Source: an uncultured Bacteroidales bacterium | GTDB lineage: Bacteria; Bacteroidota; Bacteroidia; Bacteroidales; Paludibacteraceae | Assembly (NCBI GenBank): GCA_902798385.1 | Contig: CADBWK010000016.1 | Coordinates: forward strand, 1 to 35,191 | Length of the DNA stretch: 35,191 bases | Reading direction: 5' to 3' | Shown here: piece by piece, positions 14,877-22,021 of the stretch | Layout of the letters: every line of letters starts with the position of its first letter | Position numbering within the stretch: the stretch's first letter is position 1 | Translations under genes and position numbers: made by a program | Notes under the pieces: generated by a model | What the model was told of the DNA's origin: nothing | The model's input: the letters and a program-made list of their open reading frames with translations, nothing else | Databases searched by the model: none

Positions 14877-15794
14877 TTAGAATCTCTTTTCAACGAGCAC
14901 TCTCAACCCGTCGGCAACGATTTTGATATGTATATCTTTCTCCATCTCCACGGGGTCTCCGTCGATATGGAAAGGCGCCGGCTCTTCGCGCTCGAGCGTC
15001 ACTTCCTTCGCGCGGATCGTATTCATGAAATGACTGTCATCGATGCTTCCTGCAAACAGACGCAACGCCAGACTGGCGCTACCCAACAGCGCGTTGCTCG
15101 ACATCATCATGATATCCATCTTACCATCCTGCAGACTCGCTTTGGGCGCAATCATCGCCTCGTAGCCCCATTGGTTGGCATTGGCGAAGGTGATCAAGAA
15201 GGCTTTGTGCGTCACATCCAGCCCATCGCCGATCAGGTGGTAGGTCTGCGGGTGATACGAGAACACGTCCTTGATGATGTTCTGGAAATAGGTTGCAAAC
15301 CCGCGTTTGTTGCTGCCTGCAAAATGATCGGCTATCACGGCATCAAAACCCGTGCCACATGTGCTGACGAACATCTTTCCGTTTGCCAGACCGTAGTCCA
15401 CGGAAATAGGTTCGCTGCGGTTGATCATCTCCAGCGCCTTCTGCGGCTTGATCGGGATATTGAGGTGACGTGCAAAACCGTTACCGCTACCCATAGGGAT
15501 GATACCGAGTGCGGTCTGACGGCTGATAGCTGACGGCTGACAGCCTTTAACCAAGCCACGTGCTACTTCATTCACCGTGCCATCACCGCCGACAGCTACT
15601 ACGGCGTCAAAGCCCATTCGGGCAAACTGGTAGGCCATCTCCGTGGCATGGCCGGCATGCTCCGTGAATACGATGTTCGGCAACCACTGCTCCGCATCCA
15701 GCGTCTGCATGATTAGTTTCGGCAACTTACGCTTTGCGTTCTGCGTCTCCTTACTTCCCGATACCGGGTTGATGATAAAAGCTATATTTTTCAT
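14877..15794 (-). CDS. Diacylglycerol-kinase-family lipid kinase
   Basis: 305 residues from MKNIAFIINPVSGSKE (15794). The nucleotide loop VVAVGGDGTVNEVARGL and the LGIIPMGSGNGFAR motif define the DAGK catalytic domain. The C-terminal beta sandwich ends FHIDGDPVEMEKDIHIKI. It phosphorylates a lipid such as diacylglycerol or a sphingoid base at the membrane; the exact substrate is not evident. Between the two motifs, CQPSAISRQ is encoded by a gctgatagctgacg word array that looks inserted, since relatives join these motifs by a shorter loop. It is the first gene after the promoter at 15826-15857 and heads the operon that runs to 8373. Confidence 0.92.
   Translation of the reverse strand: MKNIAFIINPVSGSKETQNAKRKLPKLIMQTLDAEQWLPNIVFTEHAGHATEMAYQFARMGFDAVVAVGGDGTVNEVARGLVKGCQPSAISRQTALGIIPMGSGNGFARHLNIPIKPQKALEMINRSEPISVDYGLANGKMFVSTCGTGFDAVIADHFAGSNKRGFATYFQNIIKDVFSYHPQTYHLIGDGLDVTHKAFLITFANANQWGYEAMIAPKASLQDGKMDIMMMSSNALLGSASLALRLFAGSIDDSHFMNTIRAKEVTLEREEPAPFHIDGDPVEMEKDIHIKIVADGLRVLVEKRF
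15516..15545 (-). repeat. CTGAtAGCTGACGG word array inside the lipid kinase gene
   Basis: Three to four copies of a ctga(c/t)(g/a)g-type unit in frame, encoding QPSAISRQ between two catalytic motifs. No strong flanking hairpin was found, unlike at sites A-E. Confidence 0.75.
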
Positions 15795-15825
15795 AAGCAC
15801 ATATTTATGCAATCTAAATTTGGCG

Positions 15826-15857
15826 CAAAATTACAAAAAAAAATTGACATACGCAAG
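15826..15857 (-). promoter_or_regulatory. Promoter of the lipid kinase-dut-envC operon
   Basis: On the minus strand, CTTG (15857-15854) stands in for TTTG. After 20 bp comes TAATTTTG (15833-15826), 31 bp before the start codon. No other promoter of this type was found down to 8373. Confidence 0.75.
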
Positions 15858-15884
15858 CGCGCACGCCATTTTTTTGAAATTTTA

Positions 15885-16790
15885 TCAAGATGCCTGACCT
15901 CGCATGTACTCGCCGGGGGTGATGCCGGTTTTGTTTTTGAACATGCGCGTGAAATGATGTGGGTAATCGAAGCCGAGCATGTATGCCGTTTCGCTGATAC
16001 TTCGGCCGCTCATAAGGATATTCTTCGCGATTCGGATGATGTACGACTGGATATATTCCTTGGCAGAAGCGCCTGTCGCTTGCTTCACCAAATCGCCGAA
16101 ATAACCGGCTGAATACGCCATCTCCGAGGCGCAATACGCTACTGTCGGCAGGCCCTTCTCGGCTTGCCGGCCTTCGTAATAATACTTGTCCAACAAGGCG
16201 TGAAACCGTTTCAGCACATCCGGCTCGTTCGCCGTAATCCGCGCATTCTGACGCCAATAGGCACGCTGGCAATAATCCAAGATCAACCGCAGATAGCTGA
16301 CCACTATATTCCGTAGAGCAGCGCTGTCGGTGTGCGTTTTCAGTTCCTCGCGCAGCGCGCTCAGAAGCGTCTCTATCGCATCCCATTCCTGCGGCTCCAA
16401 AGGCAGCGAGTCGGTGAAGAAATACGAGAAGAAATTATACTCCGAAATATGCGCCTCCAAATCGGTCTTGCTCATCAACTCCGGTGACCATAGTACCGCC
16501 CAGCCGTTCAGAAAGAGCGGTTTGCCATCATCTTCCCTGCCGCCTATTTGCCCCGGTGCGACAGCGATTACCGACCACTCGCTCACCTGCATAGGTCGCA
16601 CACCGTAAGACAGGTTCTGCGGAAACTCCCGTTGAATAAACAACCCGTACACGCTGTAGTTATTCAAACTTGTCCGCACGCCTTTCTCCAGTTCATCGAA
16701 ATGAACGACACTAATCAGCGGGTGAAGAACCTCCGCCTCCAGATGCCGCGCATACACATTCGGCTCGCGTATATTCAGGACTTTTTTCAT
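15885..16790 (-). CDS. AraC-family transcriptional regulator
   Basis: 301 residues from MKKVLNIREPNVYARHL (16790), 19 bp after its promoter. The N-terminal ligand domain (about 1-190) has the short cupin-like pattern of Bacteroidota AraC proteins. The C-terminal two-helix-turn-helix domain is complete: LPTVAYCASEMAYSAGYFGDLVKQATG, KEYIQSYIIRIAKNILM, ISETAYMLGFDYPHHFTRMFKNKTG and TPGEYMR. It is divergent from the cyclophilin-like gene at 16965 and the redox operon beyond it, which are its probable targets. The inducer is unknown; relatives in Bacteroides flank similar oxidoreductase clusters. Confidence 0.93.
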   Translation of the reverse strand: MKKVLNIREPNVYARHLEAEVLHPLISVVHFDELEKGVRTSLNNYSVYGLFIQREFPQNLSYGVRPMQVSEWSVIAVAPGQIGGREDDGKPLFLNGWAVLWSPELMSKTDLEAHISEYNFFSYFFTDSLPLEPQEWDAIETLLSALREELKTHTDSAALRNIVVSYLRLILDYCQRAYWRQNARITANEPDVLKRFHALLDKYYYEGRQAEKGLPTVAYCASEMAYSAGYFGDLVKQATGASAKEYIQSYIIRIAKNILMSGRSISETAYMLGFDYPHHFTRMFKNKTGITPGEYMRGQAS

Positions 16791-16809
16791 AAGGGCTGAA
16801 ATTTGCCTG

Positions 16810-16841
16810 CAAAGATACAATTTTTATTCGAGATATGCAAA
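16810..16841 (-). promoter_or_regulatory. Promoter of the AraC-family regulator
   Basis: Minus strand TTTG (16841-16838), a 20-bp spacer, TATCTTTG (16817-16810). Confidence 0.8.
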
Positions 16842-16909
16842 AATGGCGGCCCGAAAATGATGTTTTTCTTCGTTTTCTGCAAAAATGGTAGTTATTCGGG
16901 TGATTTATG

Positions 16910-16941
16910 TTTGTCCGTATATTGGAAAAGCAGTATTTTTG
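16910..16941 (+). promoter_or_regulatory. Promoter of the cyclophilin-like gene
   Basis: TTTG at 16910-16913, a 20-bp spacer, TATTTTTG at 16934-16941; start codon 23 bp later. About 70 bp separate its -33 box from that of the divergent regulator, room for AraC operators. Confidence 0.82.
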
Positions 16942-16964
16942 CAGCAAATTTTAAAAGAACAGTT

Positions 16965-17498
16965 ATGAAACATTTTGTAACACTTATTTTTGCGTTGAGC
17001 ACAATGACCCTTATGGCACAAACACCGATTAACATCATCATCGGCTCGAAGGCCTTTACCGCCACGCTTGCAGACACCGAAACCGGCGAAGCTTTTGCTG
17101 CATTGTTACCCCTTTCCGTCACGATGAATGAACTGAACGGCAATGAGAAATACCATTACCTCAGTTCCTCTCTTCCCACCGCCGCATACCGGCCCGGTAC
17201 CATCCATGCCGGCGATTTGATGCTCTACGGCAACAACTGCGTCGTCCTTTTCTACGAGACTTTCAATAGTTCGTATTCTTATACCCGAATAGGCGCAATA
17301 GACAACCCTTCCGGTTTGGCTGAGGCGCTTGGAGTAGGTAATGTGTCTGTCCGTTTTGAATTCGGAACCACTACTGAAAACCTCATCCCGAATGTACAAA
17401 GTGACGAGGTACAAAGTACAAAAGTTCTCCGCAACGGACAACTCTATATAAGGTACAATGGAACAATATACAATGTACAAGGAGTAAAAGTAAAATAG
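16965..17498 (+). CDS. Exported cyclophilin-like-fold protein with C-terminal tail
   Basis: 177 residues. MKHFVTLIFALSTMTLMAQ is a cleavable signal peptide. The rest matches the cyclophilin-like family: INIIIGSKAFTATLADTETGEAFAALLPLSVTMNELNGNEKYHYL, then GDLMLYGNNCVVLFYETFNSSYSYTRIGAI. It is not a classical isomerase, and its activity is unknown. It often accompanies AraC regulators and oxidoreductases in Bacteroidales. The last 25 residues (VLRNGQLYIRYNGTIYNVQG) look like a recurrent C-terminal tail of exported Bacteroidales proteins, possibly a sorting signal. It is joined to the fold by a GTACAAA word array (SDEVQSTK). Confidence 0.78.
   Translation: MKHFVTLIFALSTMTLMAQTPINIIIGSKAFTATLADTETGEAFAALLPLSVTMNELNGNEKYHYLSSSLPTAAYRPGTIHAGDLMLYGNNCVVLFYETFNSSYSYTRIGAIDNPSGLAEALGVGNVSVRFEFGTTTENLIPNVQSDEVQSTKVLRNGQLYIRYNGTIYNVQGVKVK
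17394..17488 (+). repeat. GTACAAA/GTACAAT words in the tail of the cyclophilin-like gene
   Basis: GTACAAA occurs at 17394, 17409 and 17416. Related GGTACAATGG, ATACAATG and GTACAAGG words recur at 17452-17482 up to the stop. They encode linker and tail residues. Confidence 0.7.
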
Positions 17499-17515
17499 TT
17501 TTTTTGCCCGTTGTG

Positions 17516-17547
17516 TTTGCAAATCTCAAAAAAAAGTAGTAATTTTG
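17516..17547 (+). promoter_or_regulatory. Promoter of the lipoprotein-DUF362-ADH operon
   Basis: TTTG at 17516-17519, a 20-bp spacer, TAATTTTG at 17540-17547, 27 bp before the start codon. The -33 region reads TTTGCAAATCTC, close to the local consensus TTTGCATATCTC. Confidence 0.88.
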
Positions 17548-17574
17548 CAGCGTGTTTTCAAACAGAACAGAATT

Positions 17575-18156
17575 ATGAAAAAATTCTTCCTTTTTGTATG
17601 TGCGGCGGTGATGATTGCTGCATGTGGGACGAAGAAGCCAAACGAAGAAGCGGCTATCCGTTCGATGTGCGAGGAGATAGCGCAACGCTATCCTCAAGCC
17701 ACGCTACAGGATATCTATAAGACTTGTTTTCAGGATTTCTTCGGGGCGGAGCATCTGTTGAGTGACACGACTGCGGCACATCTATATCTGAAGGCAGAGA
17801 TAGAAGCTACTCAAGCGCAAGATCTGAGTGCTATGCCGCTGTATGAGCCGACGGGTTTTCGGCATCGCTTTATGCGGGCTAATCTGTCACTCGTTCATAG
17901 CGGCGAGATGAGCGAAGATGAACTGTTTGCGCGATTTGCGGAAGCGGCAGGTACGAATAACGCTCTTTCCGACAAGTGGGAAGAGGAATGGCAAACGATT
18001 GAGACGATTGCTCTGGAGGTTCAACCGGCATGGGCGGACTCTACGCTACAAAATGAACTGCGATATGCTGCATCGGTTCAGAGCCCGGTAAGGCATAGCG
18101 AGACGTTCAGACAAGCATATCATCCACATTACCGAATAATTGTAAATCAACATTAA
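17575..18156 (+). CDS. Lipoprotein, function unknown
   Basis: 193 residues from MKKFFLFVCAAVMIAAC (lipobox IAAC), followed by GTKKPNEE. The mature part is mostly helical: EEAAIRSMCEEIAQRYPQATLQDIYKTCFQDFFGAEHLL, then GFRHRFMRANLSLVHSGEMSEDELFARFAEAAG and a C-terminal YHPHYRIIV. The phrase DIYKTCFQDFFGAEHLL looks like a conserved family signature but no named domain comes to mind. It is the first gene of a four-gene operon with DUF362, iron-ADH and ABM proteins. A role near that redox set is only inferred from position. Confidence 0.72.
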   Translation: MKKFFLFVCAAVMIAACGTKKPNEEAAIRSMCEEIAQRYPQATLQDIYKTCFQDFFGAEHLLSDTTAAHLYLKAEIEATQAQDLSAMPLYEPTGFRHRFMRANLSLVHSGEMSEDELFARFAEAAGTNNALSDKWEEEWQTIETIALEVQPAWADSTLQNELRYAASVQSPVRHSETFRQAYHPHYRIIVNQH

Positions 18157-18169
18157 ATCTGTAAACATT

Positions 18170-19168
18170 ATGAAAAAGATGCTCTTATTTTGTGCCTGTG
18201 CGGCACTATTAGCGGGATGTTCATGCAAACCCGCTGAGGACCAAACACAACATTCCGAGGACAAGCCGGTTGTCTATATGACCCGTGACATTTCGCCGGA
18301 ATCACTGGTTCGTATCTACGAAGCGCTCGGCCGGAAGGCGGAAGGAAAAGTGGCTGTGAAGATTTCTACCGGAGAAGCGGGCGGTCATAACTACCTCAAG
18401 CCTGCTCTCATCGAGCAATTAGTGAAAAAAGTGAATGGTACGATTGTGGAATGCAATACCGCTTATCCGGGCAAACGCAACACGTTCGAGGCACATTGGC
18501 AGACCATAAAGGATCATGGTTTCTTGGACATCGCGCCGGTGGATCTCATGGACGAAGAGGGCAATATGACCATTCCGGTACAAGACAGCACATGGATCAA
18601 ATATGACATCGTCGGCACACACCTTGCGAACTATGATTTCATGATTAATCTGGCACATTTCAAAGGGCATGCCATGGGCGGTTTCGGGGGCGTTCTCAAG
18701 AATCAATCTATCGGAGTCGCTTCGGCTGCAGGAAAGGCGTATATCCATTCCGCCGGCGTGACGGACGATGTGAATGAGTGTTGGAAACATACGGGTAATC
18801 AGGAAGGATTCCTGGAGTCCATGGCTGCTGCAGCACAAGCCGTACATGATTATTTCGGTCATGGAGAGCGCATTCTCTATATCAATGTGGCCAATAATCT
18901 TTCTGTCGATTGCGATTGCGACAGCCATCCGGCAGACCCCGAGATGAATGATATCGGTATTCTCGCTTCGCTCGACCCTGTGGCGCTCGATCAGGCTTGT
19001 GTCGATCTCGTTTTCCATTACCCTTCGAAAGAAGGCGATGATGCAGCGGCTCTTATCGAACGTATCAATTCGCGCCACGGCATTCATATCCTTGAGCAGG
19101 CGGAAAAGATAGGTCTCGGTTCCCGCGAGTACCAATTGGTTTCTATTGATGAGGAAGGCGAGAAATAA
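18170..19168 (+). CDS. DUF362-family lipoprotein
   Basis: 332 residues. MKKMLLFCACAALLAGC is a lipoprotein signal, with SCKPAEDQ after the Cys. The body matches DUF362: VYMTRDISPESLVRIYEALGRKAEGKVAVKISTGEAGGHNYLKP, VECNTAYPGKRN, DFMINLAHFKGHAMGGFGGVLKNQSIG, ILASLDPVALDQACVDLV and HGIHILEQAEKIGLG. DUF362 proteins are often fused to or encoded with ferredoxins and are thought to be redox-linked, but no reaction is proven. No 4Fe-4S motif is present here. The lipoprotein anchor on this family is notable. It lies 13 bp after the preceding gene and 29 bp before the ADH gene. Confidence 0.88.
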   Translation: MKKMLLFCACAALLAGCSCKPAEDQTQHSEDKPVVYMTRDISPESLVRIYEALGRKAEGKVAVKISTGEAGGHNYLKPALIEQLVKKVNGTIVECNTAYPGKRNTFEAHWQTIKDHGFLDIAPVDLMDEEGNMTIPVQDSTWIKYDIVGTHLANYDFMINLAHFKGHAMGGFGGVLKNQSIGVASAAGKAYIHSAGVTDDVNECWKHTGNQEGFLESMAAAAQAVHDYFGHGERILYINVANNLSVDCDCDSHPADPEMNDIGILASLDPVALDQACVDLVFHYPSKEGDDAAALIERINSRHGIHILEQAEKIGLGSREYQLVSIDEEGEK

Positions 19169-19197
19169 AGTTTACACGGAATAAAACGTATAACAAT

Positions 19198-20391
19198 ATG
19201 CAGAATTTTGATTATCAGACCCCGACACGCCTTATTTTTGGTGAAGGCGTAGTAGAACAACTGCAGAAAGTGATGAGTGCTTTCGGCAAGAAAATCCTCC
19301 TGACTTACGGCGGAGGCAGTATAAAGAAAATACCGGCTTTCAGAAATCAACCCGCAGCGGGCAGCCTTTATGAATACGTTCGCGAGACACTCAAGGATTT
19401 TGAGGTAGTTGAACTGAGCGGCATTCAGCCGAATCCGAAATATGATCCTTCGGTATTGGAAGGCGTGCGGCTGTGCAAGGAACATAAGGTGGATGTGATC
19501 CTTTCGGTCGGCGGCGGAAGTGTGTTGGATTGCTCGAAGGCAATTGCAGCAGGTGCTTGTTATGAAGGCGAGCCGTGGGATCTCATTTCGTACAAAGTGA
19601 AAGCGCAAGCTGCGCTGCCGATAGTGGATATTATCACGTTAGCGGCTACGGGAAGTGAGTACGACTGCGGCGGTGTGATCTCGCGCACGGAGACGAATGA
19701 CAAGATCGGTTATTTGGATCGGCACTTGTTCCCTGCCGTTTCGTTCTTGGATCCGACATACACGTTCTCGGTTAGCCGGAAACAGACCGCGGCGGGTATT
19801 GCGGACGCGATGAACCACACCATGGAGCAGTATTTCGTGGAGGACGCGACGCTGCTGAATGACGGTTTCTGCGAGTCGATGTTGCGTAGTCTTATGGCGA
19901 ACGGACGCAAGTGTATTGAGAACCCTGAGGATTACAAGGTGCGCGCAGAGATGATGCTGGCTTGTACGTACGGTTGCAACGGTATTTTGGCACTCGGTAA
20001 CAGCGAGAGCGGATGGCCATGTCATGGAATTGAGCACGCTTTGAGCGCTTATTACGATATTACGCACGGCGAGGGTTTGGCGATTATCACGCCGAGGTGG
20101 ATGAAGCATATTCTGAACGAGCGCACCTTGCCGCGGTTTGTTAAGTACGGTGTGAATGTGTTCGGTATTGACGCTTCGCTGGACGAATGGACGATTGCCA
20201 ATAAAGCGATTGAGGCGACATATGCGTTCTTTGAGTCGATCGGTATCCCGATGCACCTGCGCGAAGTGGGTATTGACGAGAGCCGCCTCGACGAAATGGC
20301 ACATCATATCGCTGTAAATGAGGGACTTGAGAATGCCTACGCGGCTCTGACTGAAAAGGACATCAAAGAGATTCTGGTGGCAAGTTTGTAA
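19198..20391 (+). CDS. Iron-containing alcohol dehydrogenase (BDH/YqhD-like)
   Basis: 397 residues, no signal peptide, so cytoplasmic. Nucleotide-binding features are LLTYGGGSIKK and ILSVGGGSVLDCSKAIAAG. The metal ligands are the Asp in GIADAMNHTMEQYF, the His in NHTMEQ, and the His residues in HGIEHALSAYYDITHGEGLAIITP. Overall it is close to the NADPH-dependent YqhD/BdhA group, which reduces short and reactive aldehydes to alcohols. In this operon it would be the only soluble cytoplasmic enzyme, and it could detoxify aldehydes. The ABM gene starts 1 bp after its stop. Confidence 0.94.
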   Translation: MQNFDYQTPTRLIFGEGVVEQLQKVMSAFGKKILLTYGGGSIKKIPAFRNQPAAGSLYEYVRETLKDFEVVELSGIQPNPKYDPSVLEGVRLCKEHKVDVILSVGGGSVLDCSKAIAAGACYEGEPWDLISYKVKAQAALPIVDIITLAATGSEYDCGGVISRTETNDKIGYLDRHLFPAVSFLDPTYTFSVSRKQTAAGIADAMNHTMEQYFVEDATLLNDGFCESMLRSLMANGRKCIENPEDYKVRAEMMLACTYGCNGILALGNSESGWPCHGIEHALSAYYDITHGEGLAIITPRWMKHILNERTLPRFVKYGVNVFGIDASLDEWTIANKAIEATYAFFESIGIPMHLREVGIDESRLDEMAHHIAVNEGLENAYAALTEKDIKEILVASL

Positions 20392-20392
20392 G

Positions 20393-20815
20393 ATGAGAAA
20401 GATTTTAATCTTTGCCTTTGCGGCAGTTATGTTTGCAGCGTGCACAACCCCCGATAGGAAAATGACAAATGACCAATTACAAATGACAAATGATTTAATC
20501 GTTCGTATTGCGGAGATTGAGGTGAATGAGGGATATTTGGAGGAATATCTCGCGGCGGCACATAATGTGGGTACGAAGTCTGTGGAGAGTGAGCCGGGCG
20601 TGATCTGTATCTTCCCGATGCAGGTCAAGGACTCGCCGAACACGATTCGCATTTTGGAGATTTACCGTAATGACGAAGCGTATCAGGCACATTTGCAGAC
20701 TCCACATTTCCTCGAGTACAAACAAGGCACGCTGCATATGGTTAAGTCGCTTCAACTCGTAGCAACGGAACCGCTGGCACCGGAAACCATGCCGCTGATT
20801 TTCAAGAAGTATTAA
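20393..20815 (+). CDS. Lipoprotein with ABM (antibiotic biosynthesis monooxygenase) domain
   Basis: 140 residues. MRKILIFAFAAVMFAAC is a lipoprotein signal. It is followed by a word-array linker (DRKMTNDQLQMTND) and then a ferredoxin-like ABM domain: LIVRIAEIEVNEGYLEEYLAAAHNVGTKSVESEPGVICIF, then TIRILEIYRNDEAYQAHLQTPHFLEYKQG. Proteins such as YgiN with this fold act as quinol monooxygenases or bind quinones without a cofactor. The H/F residues of HLQTPHFLEY are the usual signature. Such proteins are normally cytoplasmic; here the lipoprotein leader places it in the envelope. Confidence 0.88.
   Translation: MRKILIFAFAAVMFAACTTPDRKMTNDQLQMTNDLIVRIAEIEVNEGYLEEYLAAAHNVGTKSVESEPGVICIFPMQVKDSPNTIRILEIYRNDEAYQAHLQTPHFLEYKQGTLHMVKSLQLVATEPLAPETMPLIFKKY
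20459..20493 (+). repeat. AAATGAC word array in the ABM lipoprotein linker
   Basis: Words aaaatgacaaatgacc, aattacaaatgac and aaatgattt in frame encode KMTNDQLQMTNDL between the lipobox and the folded domain. No good hairpin follows. Confidence 0.75.
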
Positions 20816-20816
20816 C

Positions 20817-20888
20817 ACCGCCAAAATCGACGAGCAGAAAACCGAAGCTACGAAGCAAAAGATCGTTGAGTTGGTAGCGAAACTGTAA
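20817..20888 (+). pseudogene. Short coding relic downstream of the ABM gene
   Basis: In the +1 frame relative to the preceding gene, this stretch reads TAKIDEQKTEATKQKIVELV followed by AKL and a stop, with no start codon. It is lysine/glutamate-rich and looks like the C-terminal helix of a lost protein. The parent is not identified. Confidence 0.35.
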
Positions 20889-20901
20889 GAGAAATCATTA
20901 A

Positions 20902-20929
20902 AATCTGCATCCCAAGTGCAGATTTTTTT
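20902..20929 (+). terminator. Rho-independent terminator of the redox operon
   Basis: Perfect stem AATCTGCA (20902-20909) / TGCAGATT (20917-20924), a 7-base loop, then a T run to 20929. The T run merges with the -33 box of the next promoter. Confidence 0.85.
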
Positions 20930-20958
20930 GTATATCTCAAAAAAAAGTAGTACCTTTG
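20927..20958 (+). promoter_or_regulatory. Promoter of the AbiE-type toxin-antitoxin pair
   Basis: TTTG at 20927-20930, a 20-bp spacer containing the TATATCTC extension, TACCTTTG at 20951-20958. Confidence 0.87.
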
Positions 20959-20997
20959 CAGCCGAAAGTTGCAAAGATGTCCGTTCAAAGGAATCAT

Positions 20998-21300
20998 ATG
21001 GCTAAAAAACAATCGCTCTCGAAGCAGTTGTATGATAGTGGTTACTTGTGGTCCTATGAGGCTGCGAGTAAAGACGCTCTGCTACCGGATGAGGAGCTGA
21101 TTTTGAACGGTTTGGCACATCTTGAGTTTGAAGACATGCCTATGCTTTTTGCGGCTTTCCCGTATCGGCAAATCAAGTCTGTTTGGCAGCGACGCATGTT
21201 GCCTTACCCCGATTACTATGGAACTCTCAACTTGCTTTTGGCAGCACTCTTCTTCCATATCAAGAGCCCTAAGAAATATACTTCCAAATATGTGGCGTAG
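20998..21300 (+). CDS. Putative antitoxin partner of AbiEii-type toxin
   Basis: 100 residues from MAKKQSLSKQLYDSGYLWSY. The ATG at 20998 is preferred because AAAGGA lies 5 bases upstream; an in-frame ATG at 20977 is the alternative. The text LWSYEAASKDALLPDEELILNGLAHLEFEDMPMLFAAFPYRQIKSVWQRRMLPYPDYYGTLNLLLAALFF matches the small helical proteins that precede AbiEii-like nucleotidyltransferases in Bacteroidota. It is not the winged-helix AbiEi type. It is expected to neutralise the toxin directly or through repression. It overlaps the toxin gene by 11 bp. Confidence 0.72.
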   Translation: MAKKQSLSKQLYDSGYLWSYEAASKDALLPDEELILNGLAHLEFEDMPMLFAAFPYRQIKSVWQRRMLPYPDYYGTLNLLLAALFFHIKSPKKYTSKYVA

Positions 21301-21946
21301 CGGACTTCGTGATAATACATTGGATGTGTTCGAACAAGTATCCCGTTTGAATTGCATCAAAGACTTGTACCTCTGTGGAGGAACAGGGATTTCTTTGCTC
21401 TTGCAACATCGTCAGAGCGAAGACTTGGACTTTGAACTCCTGAACTACAGGGGTGACATTCGACATTTGGATGTTTCTAACATCAATAATGAATTGGTCT
21501 CTGTTTTTCCGGAATGCAAGCGTGAGATATTAGGTCCGCAACATATCCAGTACTATGTTGGTAATCATGTGAAGTTATCATTCTTTGAACCAAAAAACCG
21601 AGTTCCTGCCTTGCATACCGGCTTTACATACAACAATCTCAAAACGGTGAACGAACAGGATGCTTTGGGAATGAAACTTTTCACGATTACCGTCAGGAGT
21701 CTGTATCGCGATTACTACGATATCTATTCGTTGCTGCAAGCTGGTTTTTCTTTTGAGGAAGGTTTGGATTATGCCTTGAAGTTTACTCGGCATCAGGTTC
21801 ATTCGAAGGCGATTTTGTCGGCATTGATAACTCCCGCCTTGTATCCAATGCCTCAGGACTTTGACATTATGCAGCCGAAATATAATGTCTCTGCTGAAGA
21901 AATGGCGGATTACTTTATGCAAGTAATCGCGTCCCGAAAAAAGTGA
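21290..21946 (+). CDS. AbiEii/AbiGii-type nucleotidyltransferase toxin
   Basis: 218 residues from MWRSGLRDNTLDVFEQ (21290), whose start overlaps the antitoxin stop. The nucleotidyltransferase core is intact: LYLCGGTGISLLLQHRQSEDLDFELL, with the G(G/S)T helix and the DxDF metal-binding acids. It is followed by VKLSFFEPKNR and the helical R-DYYDIYSLLQAGFSFEEGLDYAL. AbiE-type toxins transfer nucleotides to cellular targets (tRNA for related enzymes) and can serve phage defence. Target and nucleotide are not predictable here. An upstream extension of the frame is a shadow of the antitoxin gene. Confidence 0.88.
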   Translation: MWRSGLRDNTLDVFEQVSRLNCIKDLYLCGGTGISLLLQHRQSEDLDFELLNYRGDIRHLDVSNINNELVSVFPECKREILGPQHIQYYVGNHVKLSFFEPKNRVPALHTGFTYNNLKTVNEQDALGMKLFTITVRSLYRDYYDIYSLLQAGFSFEEGLDYALKFTRHQVHSKAILSALITPALYPMPQDFDIMQPKYNVSAEEMADYFMQVIASRKK

Positions 21947-22021
21947 CACAATAATCATCGTCCTCTCTCCGAAACGGTGCTTCCGAGCACTCCGAGAAAG
22001 GAGCAAAAAATAACATCCATT

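Noticed and set aside
15486-15514. Inverted ACCGC/GCGGT next to the lipid kinase word array
   Set aside because: Five-base arms 20 bases apart within codons of the conserved catalytic motif; likely chance.
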